Part shown: in pieces, positions 1-11,200 of the stretch
Layout: every line of letters starts with the position of its first letter
Numbering within the stretch: position 1 is the stretch's first letter
NCBI GenBank assembly: GCA_001600055.1
Contig: BCIV01000013.1
Location: forward strand, 248,001-312,000
Length of the DNA: 64,000 bases
From: Filobasidium wieringae
Taxonomy: Eukaryota; Basidiomycota; Tremellomycetes; Filobasidiales; Filobasidiaceae
Reading direction: 5' to 3'
Translations under genes and position numbers: made by a program
The notes under the pieces: model-generated
Databases searched by the model: none
What the model was told of the DNA's origin: nothing
What the model saw: the letters and a program-made list of their open reading frames with translations, nothing else

Positions 1-44
1 CTAGATCATCTGCTTCGTCAACCAGCAAGGTACTTACGGTCAAG

Positions 45-2631
45 ATGCCTGGACGCAAAAAACCTGCCTCCAGTAAGCAAAAGAAAGGTATGTATGAACC
101 CTCCGAGCGGATGAACGGAGAACAATTCAGCTGAACAGAGTTGTCCATTAGCCATCCTTCAAGAAAAGAGGTCCATCAAACGAGGAGATTTCCCTGCAGA
201 AAGCATCTTACTGAAACGCGCACCCGGTGTAAAGAACCACCTGTCAAGATCGCTAGCAGGGTCTACTGTCGATCCGGATGCAAGACAGCGAGCCCGTCAA
301 TTGCAATCTCGGTTCTTGTCAGTCTCGCCGGAATACCTAGCATATACACAGCAGATTGCGTTTGAGAGACCTTTGGCGAGACCTATACCATCGGAATTTA
401 CCCATTACCGATCTCCGATTGACCGAGAGCCCACCAGTGACAAGCAGGACAAGGTGAGACGCCTTGACGACCGGCTCGATTGTCCTAAACGACCAAAATG
501 GAGATATGGCGTTACGAAGAAGGAGCTGGAAAAGAACGAGGAAGGAAATTTTGCGAAATGGCTACAATCGGTCGACGATGTCGCGGAGGAGTACGCTATG
601 GTCGATGAGGAGACGGGCTCGGACGATGATGACGAAAACACAACTGCATCGTTACAAGTGGTAGATCGAACCGAATTGGAGGTTCGATCGCCTTCCTTCT
701 TCGAGCGAAATTTGCAAGTCTGGAGACAGCTTTGGCGAGTAGGAGAACAATCCAATATCATCCTGGTCCTCATGGATATCAGATGTCCTCCAGTCCATTT
801 CCCTGCTTCCTTGCGAGCGTACCTTCGTGATCTCGTCGGTCTCCCGGACGACCGACCGTTGCCCGAGGACGAGACGAACGGTGTACGCAGAAGCAGAAAA
901 CCGAAGAATGCCCAATCGGGACGAAAGAAGGTGATTCTCCTTCTGACGAAAGCGGATCTGGTCGAGCCAGAGAGACAGGCAGAATGGGTCCAGTGGTGCA
1001 AGCGGTGGTGGCGGTATGGTAACAACGTACCTAAGGACGAAGAGCTTTTCGAATACAACGAGAGTACAGATCTTCGTATCGTTTGTGTTGAAAGCTATCA
1101 GCGAGAAATAGGTGAGTCGGGTCGCCGTACCAGATCTCCATTCACCTTGAGGTTTATCTTTGCTTTCCAGACGATACTAAACGAAATAGACACATTCCCC
1201 ATATTCCGGAAAAATCGCTTGACGCTCTTATCTCCGCAATCAAAGAAGCTCATCAAGACCTCCTGACCCCTCCCAGTACTATCGGAGACGATGCCGATAA
1301 ACTTGAACGATGGAAGAAGGACGCGTTATCCCGGGTCAAGGAGGAGGTCGAATGGGACGATTTGTATCAAGGGGATGCGAACCTACCGAGCATGAGTCGG
1401 AACAACCTGGCAGAGGATCAACGTCACACCGAAGATGTAGAAGAGACTGAACCGGAACGAGAACATGAGGAAACGTCTGAGGATGGGCAAAGCACGCGAG
1501 TGGCGACTTGTCTCACTGTAGGACTGATCGGTACGTCAAGAACTAAACGGACGAGGTACACACGATATTCAGGCTGACCAGGCAGTCTATCGATCTAGGC
1601 CAACCTAATTGCGGGAAATCGTCCTTACTGAACGCGCTACTCGGTCGATCGCGAGTACGGGCGTCGAAAACTCCTGGAAAGGTATGATCTCCTCAGGCGA
1701 AGCGACCCCATCAGGCAAGTTGACTGACATCGGCCAATTGTTACAGACAAAGCATTTTCAATCGATCTATTGGACGTCAGACGTACTGATCGTTGACTGT
1801 CCAGGTCTAGTTTTTCCTAGCTTGACGAATGTGGAGATGCAGGTCATGTCAGGAAGTGAGTTGTGCATCGCACCCTTCCAGCTTGACAACGACTAACATC
1901 CGTCCCGATTCGCTTCAGTCTTGCCGATCTCTCAAATTCCGTCCGTTCCCGCCTGTATCTACCACTCCTCCCGGCTCTTGCCTCTGGAATCGATCCTCAA
2001 GCTGCCTAATCCACCTCGGTGGGTGGAGGAGTTCGAGCAACACGAGGAGGAGGAAAGCAAGAAGACTTACCGTGCAGGGCTAGGTGGACCTGCTGCTCAG
2101 CGGGATAGGGGATATGTCGCTGCCTGGAAGGGTGGGGACATGATGATAGGCTGGGCAAATCATCGTGGATATGGTAAGCCATCGGAGACGGTTATGAAGC
2201 ATCTACAGCTGTTGTCTGATACAACACGCTTGAATGCAGTCACGGCCAAGGCGGGAAGACCGGATACGAATCGAGCGGGAAATGAGATCCTACGCATGAT
2301 CGCTGAAGGTCGTATTCCTTGGAGGTTCCTGTCCCAGGATGCAAGCGCGATGACTCTTGAGTCTTCTCATGGAATTTGGCTTGAACGTAGTCACGACCAG
2401 ACGGACTTGGTAGCCGATGTTGCTTCTGAAGTAGCGGACGAAGGGATGGACACGACAGACGAAGAGATTGCGAAGGAAGTACATTCTGAAGCGGAGGAGA
2501 TTGAGGAAGAGTCCGAGGATGAGCCAATAGTTGCTAAGAACAACGTCAAGAGTATGTTTGCGGCTTTGGCTTTGGAAGGAGAGGATAGCACCGAGTCCGA
2601 AGAGGAGCAGAGTGCTGGAGAAGAAGCTTGA
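45..2631 (+). CDS. GNL1: GNL1-type circularly permuted GTPase (MMR1/HSR1 family)
   Basis: A P-loop GTPase whose G motifs are in permuted order, as in the YlqF/GNL1 group linked to ribosome biogenesis. The start at 45 gives MPGRKKPASSKQKK, the typical GNL1 N-terminus. Intron 1 is 88-151 and the next exon reads AILQEKRSIKRG, matching the basic N-tail of human GNL1. Next come a conserved FFERNLQVWRQLWR block, G4-like LLTKADLV near 950, an acidic linker, the P-loop GQPNCGKSSLLNALLG near 1597-1645 (formed only after splicing 1531-1596), G2-region SKTPGK, and G3 DCPGLVFPS near 1796. The C-terminus is acidic (E/S/D-rich), as in GNL1. At least five introns. The order G4-G5-G1-G2-G3 separates it from ordinary GTPases. 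Lsg1 and Nog2 are relatives, but the N-terminus and the RQLWR block favour GNL1. The exact number of introns between 1110 and 1370 is less certain. Confidence 0.9.
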
Positions 2632-3373
2632 AGGATCCCACGCTGCACAAGTCAGAGGAACATTCATACTGTATTATAAGGCATTTCTCATACAGCTAGA
2701 CGGACAAGCTCGATAATGATCTGGTTGATTGCTCCCGATGGTACCGTACCGCATAACTTTACCGTTAAGCTACACGGCTCCTTGTCTAATGTCTTCCACA
2801 GCGCGCGTGCGCGTACTCAGACCGAGCTTGTTCATCTTCTTCTCTCTACCTCATGTCCTCCTATGTCATCCTCCTTCGGCTTCGTTCTTCCTGTAGTCCT
2901 CTTCACCGATTCCTTGCCTTACGCTTTCATCTCTGCATCCGGTATCGATTGTCTCCCTCTCATCATCTCTCGGCCCGTCAAGAAGAGTAACATTTATGTC
3001 ACTCTTGATGTCCAGATGCGCTGTATATGTCCCCTCAAGTTGTTCCTGCTCTGATGATAGTGTTGATCCTGAAGCAGAGCGGTTGTGCGACTCGAAGTGT
3101 GTGTTTATGCTCCTGTTCTTGGGGCATAAACAGGCTGATTTTGCCCGGTCGTTTCAGGAAGCATGCGACACGGGACTCGCCACTGTCTATACCTCGACCC
3201 TGTCCAGATCCTTGATGATAGCCTTCTAGGGCGCTTGCCTCCGGTCCGGCTCAACAGCTGCTAATAATGCTCTTAGTGGTAGCAGTCGACGGATTGGCGT
3301 AAAAAATTGACCCGCTTCAAGGATTTAAGACATAAACAATATATTGTTTAAAGTAGTCCAACAATCAACCACC
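2632..3373. other. intergenic, no supported gene
   Basis: About 740 bases between the GTPase stop and tRNA-Gln. It holds the 3' region of the GTPase gene. Short overlapping open frames on the plus strand (from 2716 and 2996) have no recognisable domain, and pyrimidine-rich stretches explain their openness. I see no RNA gene or repeat. Confidence 0.4.
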
Positions 3374-3464
3374 GTTGAATCGTCCAATGGTTAAGACACC
3401 AGATTCTGATTAAAAGCTGCTTTGAGTAGGTTCTGGTGATCTGGGTTCGATTCCCAGTTCGACG
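3374..3464 (+). tRNA. tRNA-Gln (anticodon CUG), 21-nt intron
   Basis: The full cloverleaf can be drawn. The acceptor stem GTTGAAT pairs with GTTCGAC (3457-3463, G-U allowed), with discriminator G at 3464. The anticodon stem CCAGA (3399-3403) pairs with TCTGG (3432-3436). The loop has anticodon CTG at 3406-3408. The T arm is CTGGG-TTCGATT-CCCAG (3441-3457). A 21-nt intron at 3410-3430 sits at the canonical position one base after the anticodon, as in eukaryotic nuclear tRNAs spliced by the tRNA endonuclease. It decodes CAG glutamine codons. Internal A and B boxes are present as the D and T arms. Confidence 0.9.
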
Positions 3465-3763
3465 TCATCTTTTTGCCCCATGTTTCGTCGCTGTTTCCCC
3501 CTTTCCCTCAAGAGGAGAATCGGCGCCCGATGAGATGTTTTGAGCTAGTTCGATGAATCGATCGTCTTGTTGGCTGTCGAAGGGTTGAGGTTTGAAATTA
3601 GTGCATTCACCAGGAGGCCCAATATTGATTGCAGCAGGGTTGTCACACTCATTGTCTCTCACTGATTCGACCGCCAAAGCCCAACACGTATCTTATCACA
3701 AGCGAGAGTGGTATCATGCATAAAAAAGTTTAGGTGCACATTAGGCAACAGATGCTGGTATTA

Positions 3764-6700
3764 TTATACAACGTTAAATTTCTTCATTGCCACGGGTGCC
3801 TTGGATGGTAACAGGGTCGCCTTGAATTCCACAATGTTGTCGATGACAACATTGCCTTCTCTGAGTTTGGCGTCCTTATCGGATACGTTCGCGTTTACGG
3901 TATCAAGATCTGCAACCTGCTTGTCCAATGCCTGCCTGTCTTCTTCTGATAGGTGATCCGCTTGAGCCAGACAATCTCGAGCGAACTTCTGAATATCGGC
4001 CACTCCTGGTGACGACGCGAGCAACGCTCCAACAGCGGCTTGATCAACAGGGACCTGCTTGATCATAAATGCTTCGACAATGGGTCCAGCCCTTGCAGGA
4101 TCAAACTTGACACCCTTGTATGTCGATCGCATATGAGTACTTAATTTCCTCCTGATTGGGGAAGAGTAATGGACCCGCTCCATGAACAAATCAATGATTT
4201 CTTGTTTGGTGACGGTCTTGGTAAGTTCTGCATCTCTGAAACCTGAATGACAAGCGAGGGGAGTTCAGCGGTTGCCTCATAGCGAAATTGCGTGCTACAC
4301 TTACGCCTCTCAAAGTCGTAGTAACCATCGCCAATGGCGCCCCAGAACCTGCTTGCTTCACCGTGCAAATTTTTGGGTTTCTCCAGCTTTTTGTTGATAA
4401 CTCCGGTCTTGTGCTTCTCGAACTCTCCCTCTTCCAGGTTACCCAAAAACTCCTTCAAGTAGTCGAACAAGGCCTCGACTCGCGTCTCAAGGTAGACAGA
4501 ATCGCGTTCACTTTGAACCAGGACGTTAAGACCCATCGAACCAGTTGACGCTCTAGCCCCACTGTGCACAATGTATCCCAACTGCTCCTTTGTTCGTAAG
4601 GTGTTGAAAGTTGGCTCCGATACCAGCGAGGCCAAAAGGGAGAGTCGAGGACGAAGGTAGTCGTCCCGAATGTCTCCAACTTCACAGTAGTAGTCCAATG
4701 CGGAGTTGACGTTTGAAGGATTTTCTACGTCAAGTTGCCAGACGTGCTGAGAACCTGTGTTACCGAATATAAGCTTGGTCCGCTGCGTTGTCATTTCTGA
4801 CTAAACTTACTCTCTGGCAATAGTAAACTCCTCTCAGCAAGCTTCTCTGCCGAAGCGAGAGTTCGAGGCTGAAGAACGTCCTCGACCATTTTCTGGATAT
4901 CCAGAGCAGCCTGATGTAGTATGTGTCAGCTTCGAAATCGTCATACTAAGGATACTCGGACCACTTACCTGTTTCTCGACGTTTCCGTGAATCAAACCTT
5001 CAATGTGCAATCTGGCGAAGACTTCCTGAGCCAAACGCTCGACGGCCTCAGGCGTACAAACTATCAAAGTGGGGACCCGTCAACGTGGGATTCCTTCAAA
5101 TCCTGCAGTGTAAGGTACTAACACTCCAATTCCTCAGCCTTTTCTTTCATGGTCCACATCGTCTCCGCCTGTGCGTAATGAGCATAATACGCAACCAGCT
5201 CGTAAGGCTCCTCCATCACGAAGTTCTTCCAGTATCGCCTCAACTGCGCGAGAAGGGATATCAGCATGTTAAGCCAGACCGAAAAAACCGGTTGACGTGC
5301 TTACTTGATCCCGGATCAACTCGAATCTGGTTGGATCGACCTTGAACGATTTCAATGTTCGCAGAATCTTCTCGGTCAAAGCATACAATTTATCGTTATA
5401 CCCGACAGTTCCAACAATCAGCCGGTCACCACTGTAGTCCAGGGAGAACTGAAGTCCGGCTAGCTCTGCGTCATAGGTTTCCTCTGCGATCGAGTCCTTG
5501 AACATGTCGACAAAGATTCGCGCAAGAACGGCGTTTCTTGGGGTAACTTGCAGCAAAGGTCTGATCAGATCGGTTTCAGTTATCAGCTTGAGAAATGCGG
5601 TAGTGATTTTGTACACATAGACATACGATTTCAAGGACATGAAGACATTGGCTCGAGGGATCCAATAACGGTCGTCCTTCTTGTACCATAGTTTCGACAA
5701 AGGCGTTTCTCGAATAAGCTCCGGTGCAAGCTTCGGCGTCTCGACCTCAATTTTCTTAACATCCAGATTTTCAGGAATGAAGGCGTTCTTGCCTGGCAAA
5801 TGCAACTCTGGTACGGTTCCGTTGAGGGCCTCGTCAATGAACGCCTGGCTCATCTTGACCTTCTTGTACTTGGTAGAATAGATTGGCTCGACGAGATCAA
5901 AGTCACCTTCGATACCAGGAGGAAGTGTCCTGCTCGAAATGGCAATATTGCTCTTCCTCACATCGAGTCGTTCCAAAGTCTTGGCAGTCTCAACCGGGTC
6001 GAACTTCTCGACCAGCCATTGAGACGAGATGACCTTTTCTCTAGGAACGGGTTGATGTAATTGACGAGCCAGATCAGAGACATAGCTAGAAGCCTGGCCA
6101 CGCTCGACGAATCGGAATCCAATATCAGCAAGAGCCTTGATCTCGTTGAAGGTCTCTTCCGATGGAGGATTTGATTTGAGCAGGGAAATGTACTTGTAGA
6201 TTGTCTGCGCGACCTTTTCGTAGTTGACTAAAACGCAAACATAAAAGTCAGCCATCGAATTCTGGCCGGCACATAGCAGACTTGAACATACCCAACCCGT
6301 CTTCGGTCAGATCAACGGTGATCTTGAAGAGCTCAAATCCGCTACTTCCATTCTGCGCTCCACTCCTCAAGTTGTTTACCCATCCTTTTCTCTTCAAATA
6401 CGACAAGATTGATCCAGGTCCCTCGTGGCCCAAGAAATGAGCGAGGTACGAGCCTGGTTTAGACTTGTAGAACTGGCGCTGATCTGGGAAAGGGAAGGTG
6501 ATCTCCAGACCCCGGGTATCTCTGACCGGTTCTACAAAGACGATATGCTGCATGATCGGAAAGTGCTTCAGTTCAATCAACTGGAGCATCGAGGCCAAGG
6601 AGTAACTGACTTACTCCCATCTGTTCTGGCTCGAACACCTCTTCCTGGTACATGACCACTCCCTTGCCCTTGTTTGGGACCTTCTCAAACCTATCCCTGA

Positions 6701-7931
6701 TCCACTTCTCCAATGTGTCGAGTGATTCTTTACCCAAGACGACCAACTTCATCCTCTGGGAACAATATTCCTTCTCCCACCACTGGATCAATTCCGCTCT
6801 GGGATCCCTGTCCTCCGCCTTTGGGTGAGTCCATAACGTTTCCAAATTCCCCGTTCCGAATTTATTGTAAGGATGAGTTGGGGAAGAAAGATGTTTCTCT
6901 AATTGATAGAACCGCCACATATCCGCTTGCAAGTTCTTCTTGTGTTCCGAATTTACGGCGTTGGCTTCCCTCTCCGTGCAGTCTTCAGCGAACATGGGTT
7001 CTGTAAAGAAACCAGAGAAACGGTCCAAGGCCCCTTCTAAGGCATCAGGTGCGACCTCAAAGTAATACTACGGAAGGAAGTGTGAGCAAAGGTAAATATC
7101 ACCTCACTGAGCCATACTCACGTTTGTATTACAAAGGTCGGTATACGCATTCGAATGTCCATTATGGTTAGTCAAGTACCCATTGTATTCGTTTTCTTTT
7201 GGGAATCTCTTCGTTCCCAAGAACAGCATGTGTTCACAGAAATGCGCACATCCAGGCAAGTTTGCGGGATCTTCCAGATGTCCTACTCCGACGTCTAACG
7301 CTGCTGCGGATTTATCGGAATCTGGGTCAGAGATAAGGACTACTTCGAGGGAATTGGGAAGGATTAGGTGGCGATGGGGACGAGTTTCGGTAGGTGGTAG
7401 GATGAGGTTAACGGAGGTGTTTGGAGTAGGAATAGACACGTCCGCTCCTCCAGCGGAAGTCGATGATGAGGCAGCGGACATGTTGTGTCTATCGAGCAGG
7501 AGGATCCGCAGAATCAGCACACGCAAACTAACTACGTCTGCGGCAAACAGTTTCTTGGCATTTGAAGAAGGGTTCAGTCGAAAGGCAGTTAACTGAACGA
7601 ACCCTGTTATCCTGGACACCATATCGCCAGGCAACTCGAACATTGCCGCAAGACAGACGAGGAAGGAGACGATGACTAACCCTAGCATGGTCGACATGTT
7701 TCTATAGGAATTTGCAATAGTGTTGTTTCTCCTCGAATTTAATGATTCTACGGGAGCCTTAGTTTCCTTGTTGACACTTGAAGACTTCTGAATGACGACG
7801 CCTGTTCGCTGGTGCTTGTTATAGAAGGAGGTTAAAGAGCGGATGGATCCAGTGGTCGAAGCAAGCGATCTCGATTGTCTGGTTTGGTTTAGGAGGACGT
7901 TGTTTAATCTCCTCGAGAGGATGGTGGTCAT
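3764..7931 (-). CDS. STE23: Ste23/insulin-degrading enzyme-like M16 zinc metalloprotease
   Basis: A large M16A protease. The inverted zinc motif HxxEH is present as HFCEH near 7245, in the context GCAHFCEHMLFLGT. The distal zinc-ligand region reads NAVNSEHKKN near 6950, and the conserved GHEGPGSILSYLK block lies near 6415. Four M16 repeats run to a C-terminus at 3764, a normal IDE length of about 1,000-1,100 residues, with several short introns. In yeast Ste23 processes a-factor redundantly with Axl1; human IDE degrades short peptides. Two starts are possible. ATG at 7931 gives an arginine- and serine-rich, mitochondrial-presequence-like N-terminus (MTTILSRRLNNVLLNQ). ATG at 7481 (CAACATG context) gives MSAASSST and begins shortly before the conserved domain. 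I list the longer form. It lies downstream of, and on the same strand as, the ABC transporter gene. Confidence 0.88.
7489..7680 (-). other. possible 192-nt frame-preserving intron in the STE23 N-terminal region
   Basis: On the coding strand a GTTAGT donor (7680) and a GATAG acceptor (7489) enclose 192 nt, an exact multiple of three with no stop in frame. GCTGATT may serve as branch site. Splicing gives ...STMLGHNMSAASS. Retention adds 64 residues with a hydrophobic run (LGLVIVSFLVCLAAMF). The frame stays open either way, so the sequence does not decide which form is used. Confidence 0.45.
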
Positions 7932-8215
7932 TCCTCTTTGGCAAGTAGATAGACTTTTAGGATGTGCGGAAGCCCTGGTTATCTGTCTGAACAATGATAA
8001 TTACCGGGTACGGAACGGTCATCGCAGTCATTTATCACCCTTTTGTTCACTTTGACTAATCGATCGCCCCTCCAAACAGCCAAGCGACAAGTCTCAGCTC
8101 TCGTCATACTATTCGTGTCATGTCGGATGTTTCACATGAAACCGTCTCCATTCTGATCATGCATAGAGAAAACATTGAGAGACACAACTGATTCCTGCAA
8201 AACTTTTCTATAGTT

Positions 8216-11200
8216 TTATGAACTGCCATTCTCGTGGACAGCTTTAGCCGCTTCGTACAGGTCGTTGAAGTGTCCGGTCTTCGCAGCCATTCCCTGTTGA
8301 TAGAGTAGATAAGACATCGCTCCGGACCACAAATAAGACAAACCGACTCACCTTGAAGACGGAATCCCTATTCAGCAAGTTCCAAGGGGTATCAAATTCT
8401 TGAATTTTTCCGTTTGACAGTACAAGCAAACGATCATAATCGATGATTGTAGATAATCGATGAGCTATTTCGGAGGCAATGAGATGATTATCAGTTCCAT
8501 TGACGCGCAGATCGCCGAGTCTCGCACTTACCGATAGTGATCACACAGGCGTTGGCAAACTCGGTCCTCATGGTCTCTTGAATAGCCTCATCACTGTAAA
8601 CGAATGACCTGATCAGAAACGCGGGATTTGGAGGGGATCTGAAAGGCGATCAACTCACGTGGCAGTATCAAGAGAAGCACTGCACTCGTCAGCCAAGATC
8701 ACTGAAATAAAGCGCAACGACTATCAGCGAGGATCGCATTCAGCAAGATCTGAGCGACATACAGTTTGATCGACGTAACAAAGCTCGAGCCATACTACTC
8801 GCAAATAGTCCAAGAATCAGTTACCCATTCCGATACGTAGTAACCGGGAGAAACTCACGCAATCAACTGCTTCTGTCCCGCACTCAAGGATCCACCACCA
8901 GAAGAAACCTGAGTATCCAAAGTGATCTGTCCCTTGACAGGACCCTTGATCACGCTAGAAGATCCTTCCTCCGTGAGATTCGTCGAGCTTGGCACACGGC
9001 TAGGGGCTAGGGAATCGGCAGGCGTTCGGCCGGTTGGGATGGCTCCTAATCGAACCTTCTCCAGAGCTTCTGTCAGCTCTTCGTCGCTATGTTCTTGGAA
9101 GGGATCGAGGTTCTCTCGGATAGTACCTGTTCGAAGAGCAGACTATTCAGCACCTCCGCTCGCTATAAGCTTATTCTCGACAATACTAACCAGTAAACAA
9201 GACAGCCTCCTGAGGAATGTAAGTGATGTTACGTCGGAGATCGTCGAGCCCAATCGTGCATACGTCGATACCGTCTAGAACGATCTTCCCCGCGCTTGGG
9301 TCTACGAATCGTAGCAAGGCCATCGCGAAAGTAGATTTCCCGCTATAAGTGAATATTCATCAGCATGCGCTTCGAGGGAAATTAAACGACAATGCTCGCT
9401 CACCTTCCGGTCCTTCCGATGACACCGATTCTTTCCTTGGCTTTGATCGTGAATGTCAAGTCGTGCAAGACGTCAGGCAACTCAGGGGCATAACGAATTG
9501 ACAGATTCTCAACGCGTAAGAAGTTCTCCTTGTTAGTGTCCGAAGGCCAGTACGCAGGAGGACGGCTGTTAGGGATAATCGCAGCGGGTTCTTGAGGCAG
9601 GTCAAGGTATTCCTTGGCTCGCTCAACACTATTGAAGTCCTGTTCGAGCTGTCCCCAGTTTCGCGAAATCCAGTAGACACCCATGACCAAACTCTGACTT
9701 GACAAGATGGCAACACCAGCAGACCCCGGGCTGACTGCTCCGCTCAATGCGAGGATAGTTGTCAAGAACACGGCGAAACCTCCAAGGAAGTCAAAACGGT
9801 ACAGCAACCATCGGTTGCACATCCAGAGGTAGTAGAATGCAGCTTGAGATTCGTCAACCTGGTCGAATAACCTCTTGGTGAACATACGTTCAGCTCCAAA
9901 AGCACGGACGATGGAAATCCCGTCCAAGACCTCGTTGAATCCGCTGAAGATTGGACTTCTTTTGGTTGATTCGATTCTCCTCATCGACCTGGAGGCACTA
10001 AGGTATCGTATCGTCAGATAGTAGAAGGCATAGGCAATGAAAGCCGCGGGAATCAAGAATCCAGGCAGAATGACCGCAACCAGGAAGATAGCGCCGAAGA
10101 GTACACCGACATTGGCTAAGACCTGCTTCAGATTGCTGCTCAAGCTGTTGTCTATGGTTTCGACATCCTTTGAGAACCGGTTGATAATTCGACCTGAAGG
10201 AGTGGTGTCGTAGAACCTGACGGTGGAACGCATAACGGAAGAAAGCATGTTATCGTGAATGCTGACGGCAGCCTTGTAGCTTCCCCAAGCAGAGTTGAGA
10301 GACGAGATCATCGCGATCAAGAATCCAGTAAGGTCGATGATGAATAGACCAAGGACATAGAAACCGGGATGAACGTTGGCACTAGGCATTTTAGGTAGGC
10401 CAATCTTCTCCACAGTCATGGTCTGGTTGGTCGAGGCCGCAGCGAATAGGTGCTGCTGGTGCTGGTTGGCGAAATGGATCGAGTGCGTGCTGAAACTGCC
10501 GTCGACATGCCCCATGGTAGATGTAGTAAAGGTACTCATCGCCTGAAGCGAGTACTGATAGGCTTCACCCCAGATTTTAAGCCACCACCGCTCACCCAGA
10601 GTGGTACCTTGAGAAGCGGTCAACAAGACAACAGTGAAGATCCAGACGGTCCAGGTACTTGCGACAAGGTAGGTCTTGTAAGTCGCCCAGGTAACGCTGC
10701 CACTAGCTCTCTCTTCATCTTTGACGAGTTTACGGCCGGGACGACTCTTCTTGTCGAGTTTCTCCTTGGTAGTTTCTTTGTGGTCCTGCTCTTCGAGAAC
10801 CTTAGTCTCAGCGGCGATCTGCTCATCGTTGTCCGCTGCTTGTTTCTCGTTGTCAGTTTCCTCGCTTGTCAAGAAGCCGTTCAATAGTCCCTTTTCGCGT
10901 AGTTCAGAGGGCGTACCAGCGTTCTCGATACGTCCGTCAAGAATGCGAACAAGATAATCCGTAACAGGCAATAACAACTCGACATGATGCGACACGAGCA
11001 AAACCGTTCGTCCTTTTAGAAGTGGTCCCTTCAGACATCCTTCGACCAAGTCTTTCGCGGTATGGGAATCGACTGCTGCCAAGATGTCATCCAGAAGCAC
11101 GTGTGCAGTACGGGAGTACACTGCACGAGCCAATGCGATACGAGCCTTTTGTCCACCGGAAAGCGAGACTCCTCGAACACCAATCTCAGTCTCGTCTCCA

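Noticed and set aside
45..2631. Assignment as Lsg1 or Nog2 instead of GNL1
   Set aside because: The N-terminal MPGRKKPASSKQKK, the RQLWR block and the acidic C-terminus fit GNL1 better. Lsg1 has a different N-terminus.
2716..3229. Overlapping plus-strand frames after the GTPase gene
   Set aside because: No domain, low-complexity Ser/Pro/Leu composition, overlapping frames of equal quality. Probably 3' region.
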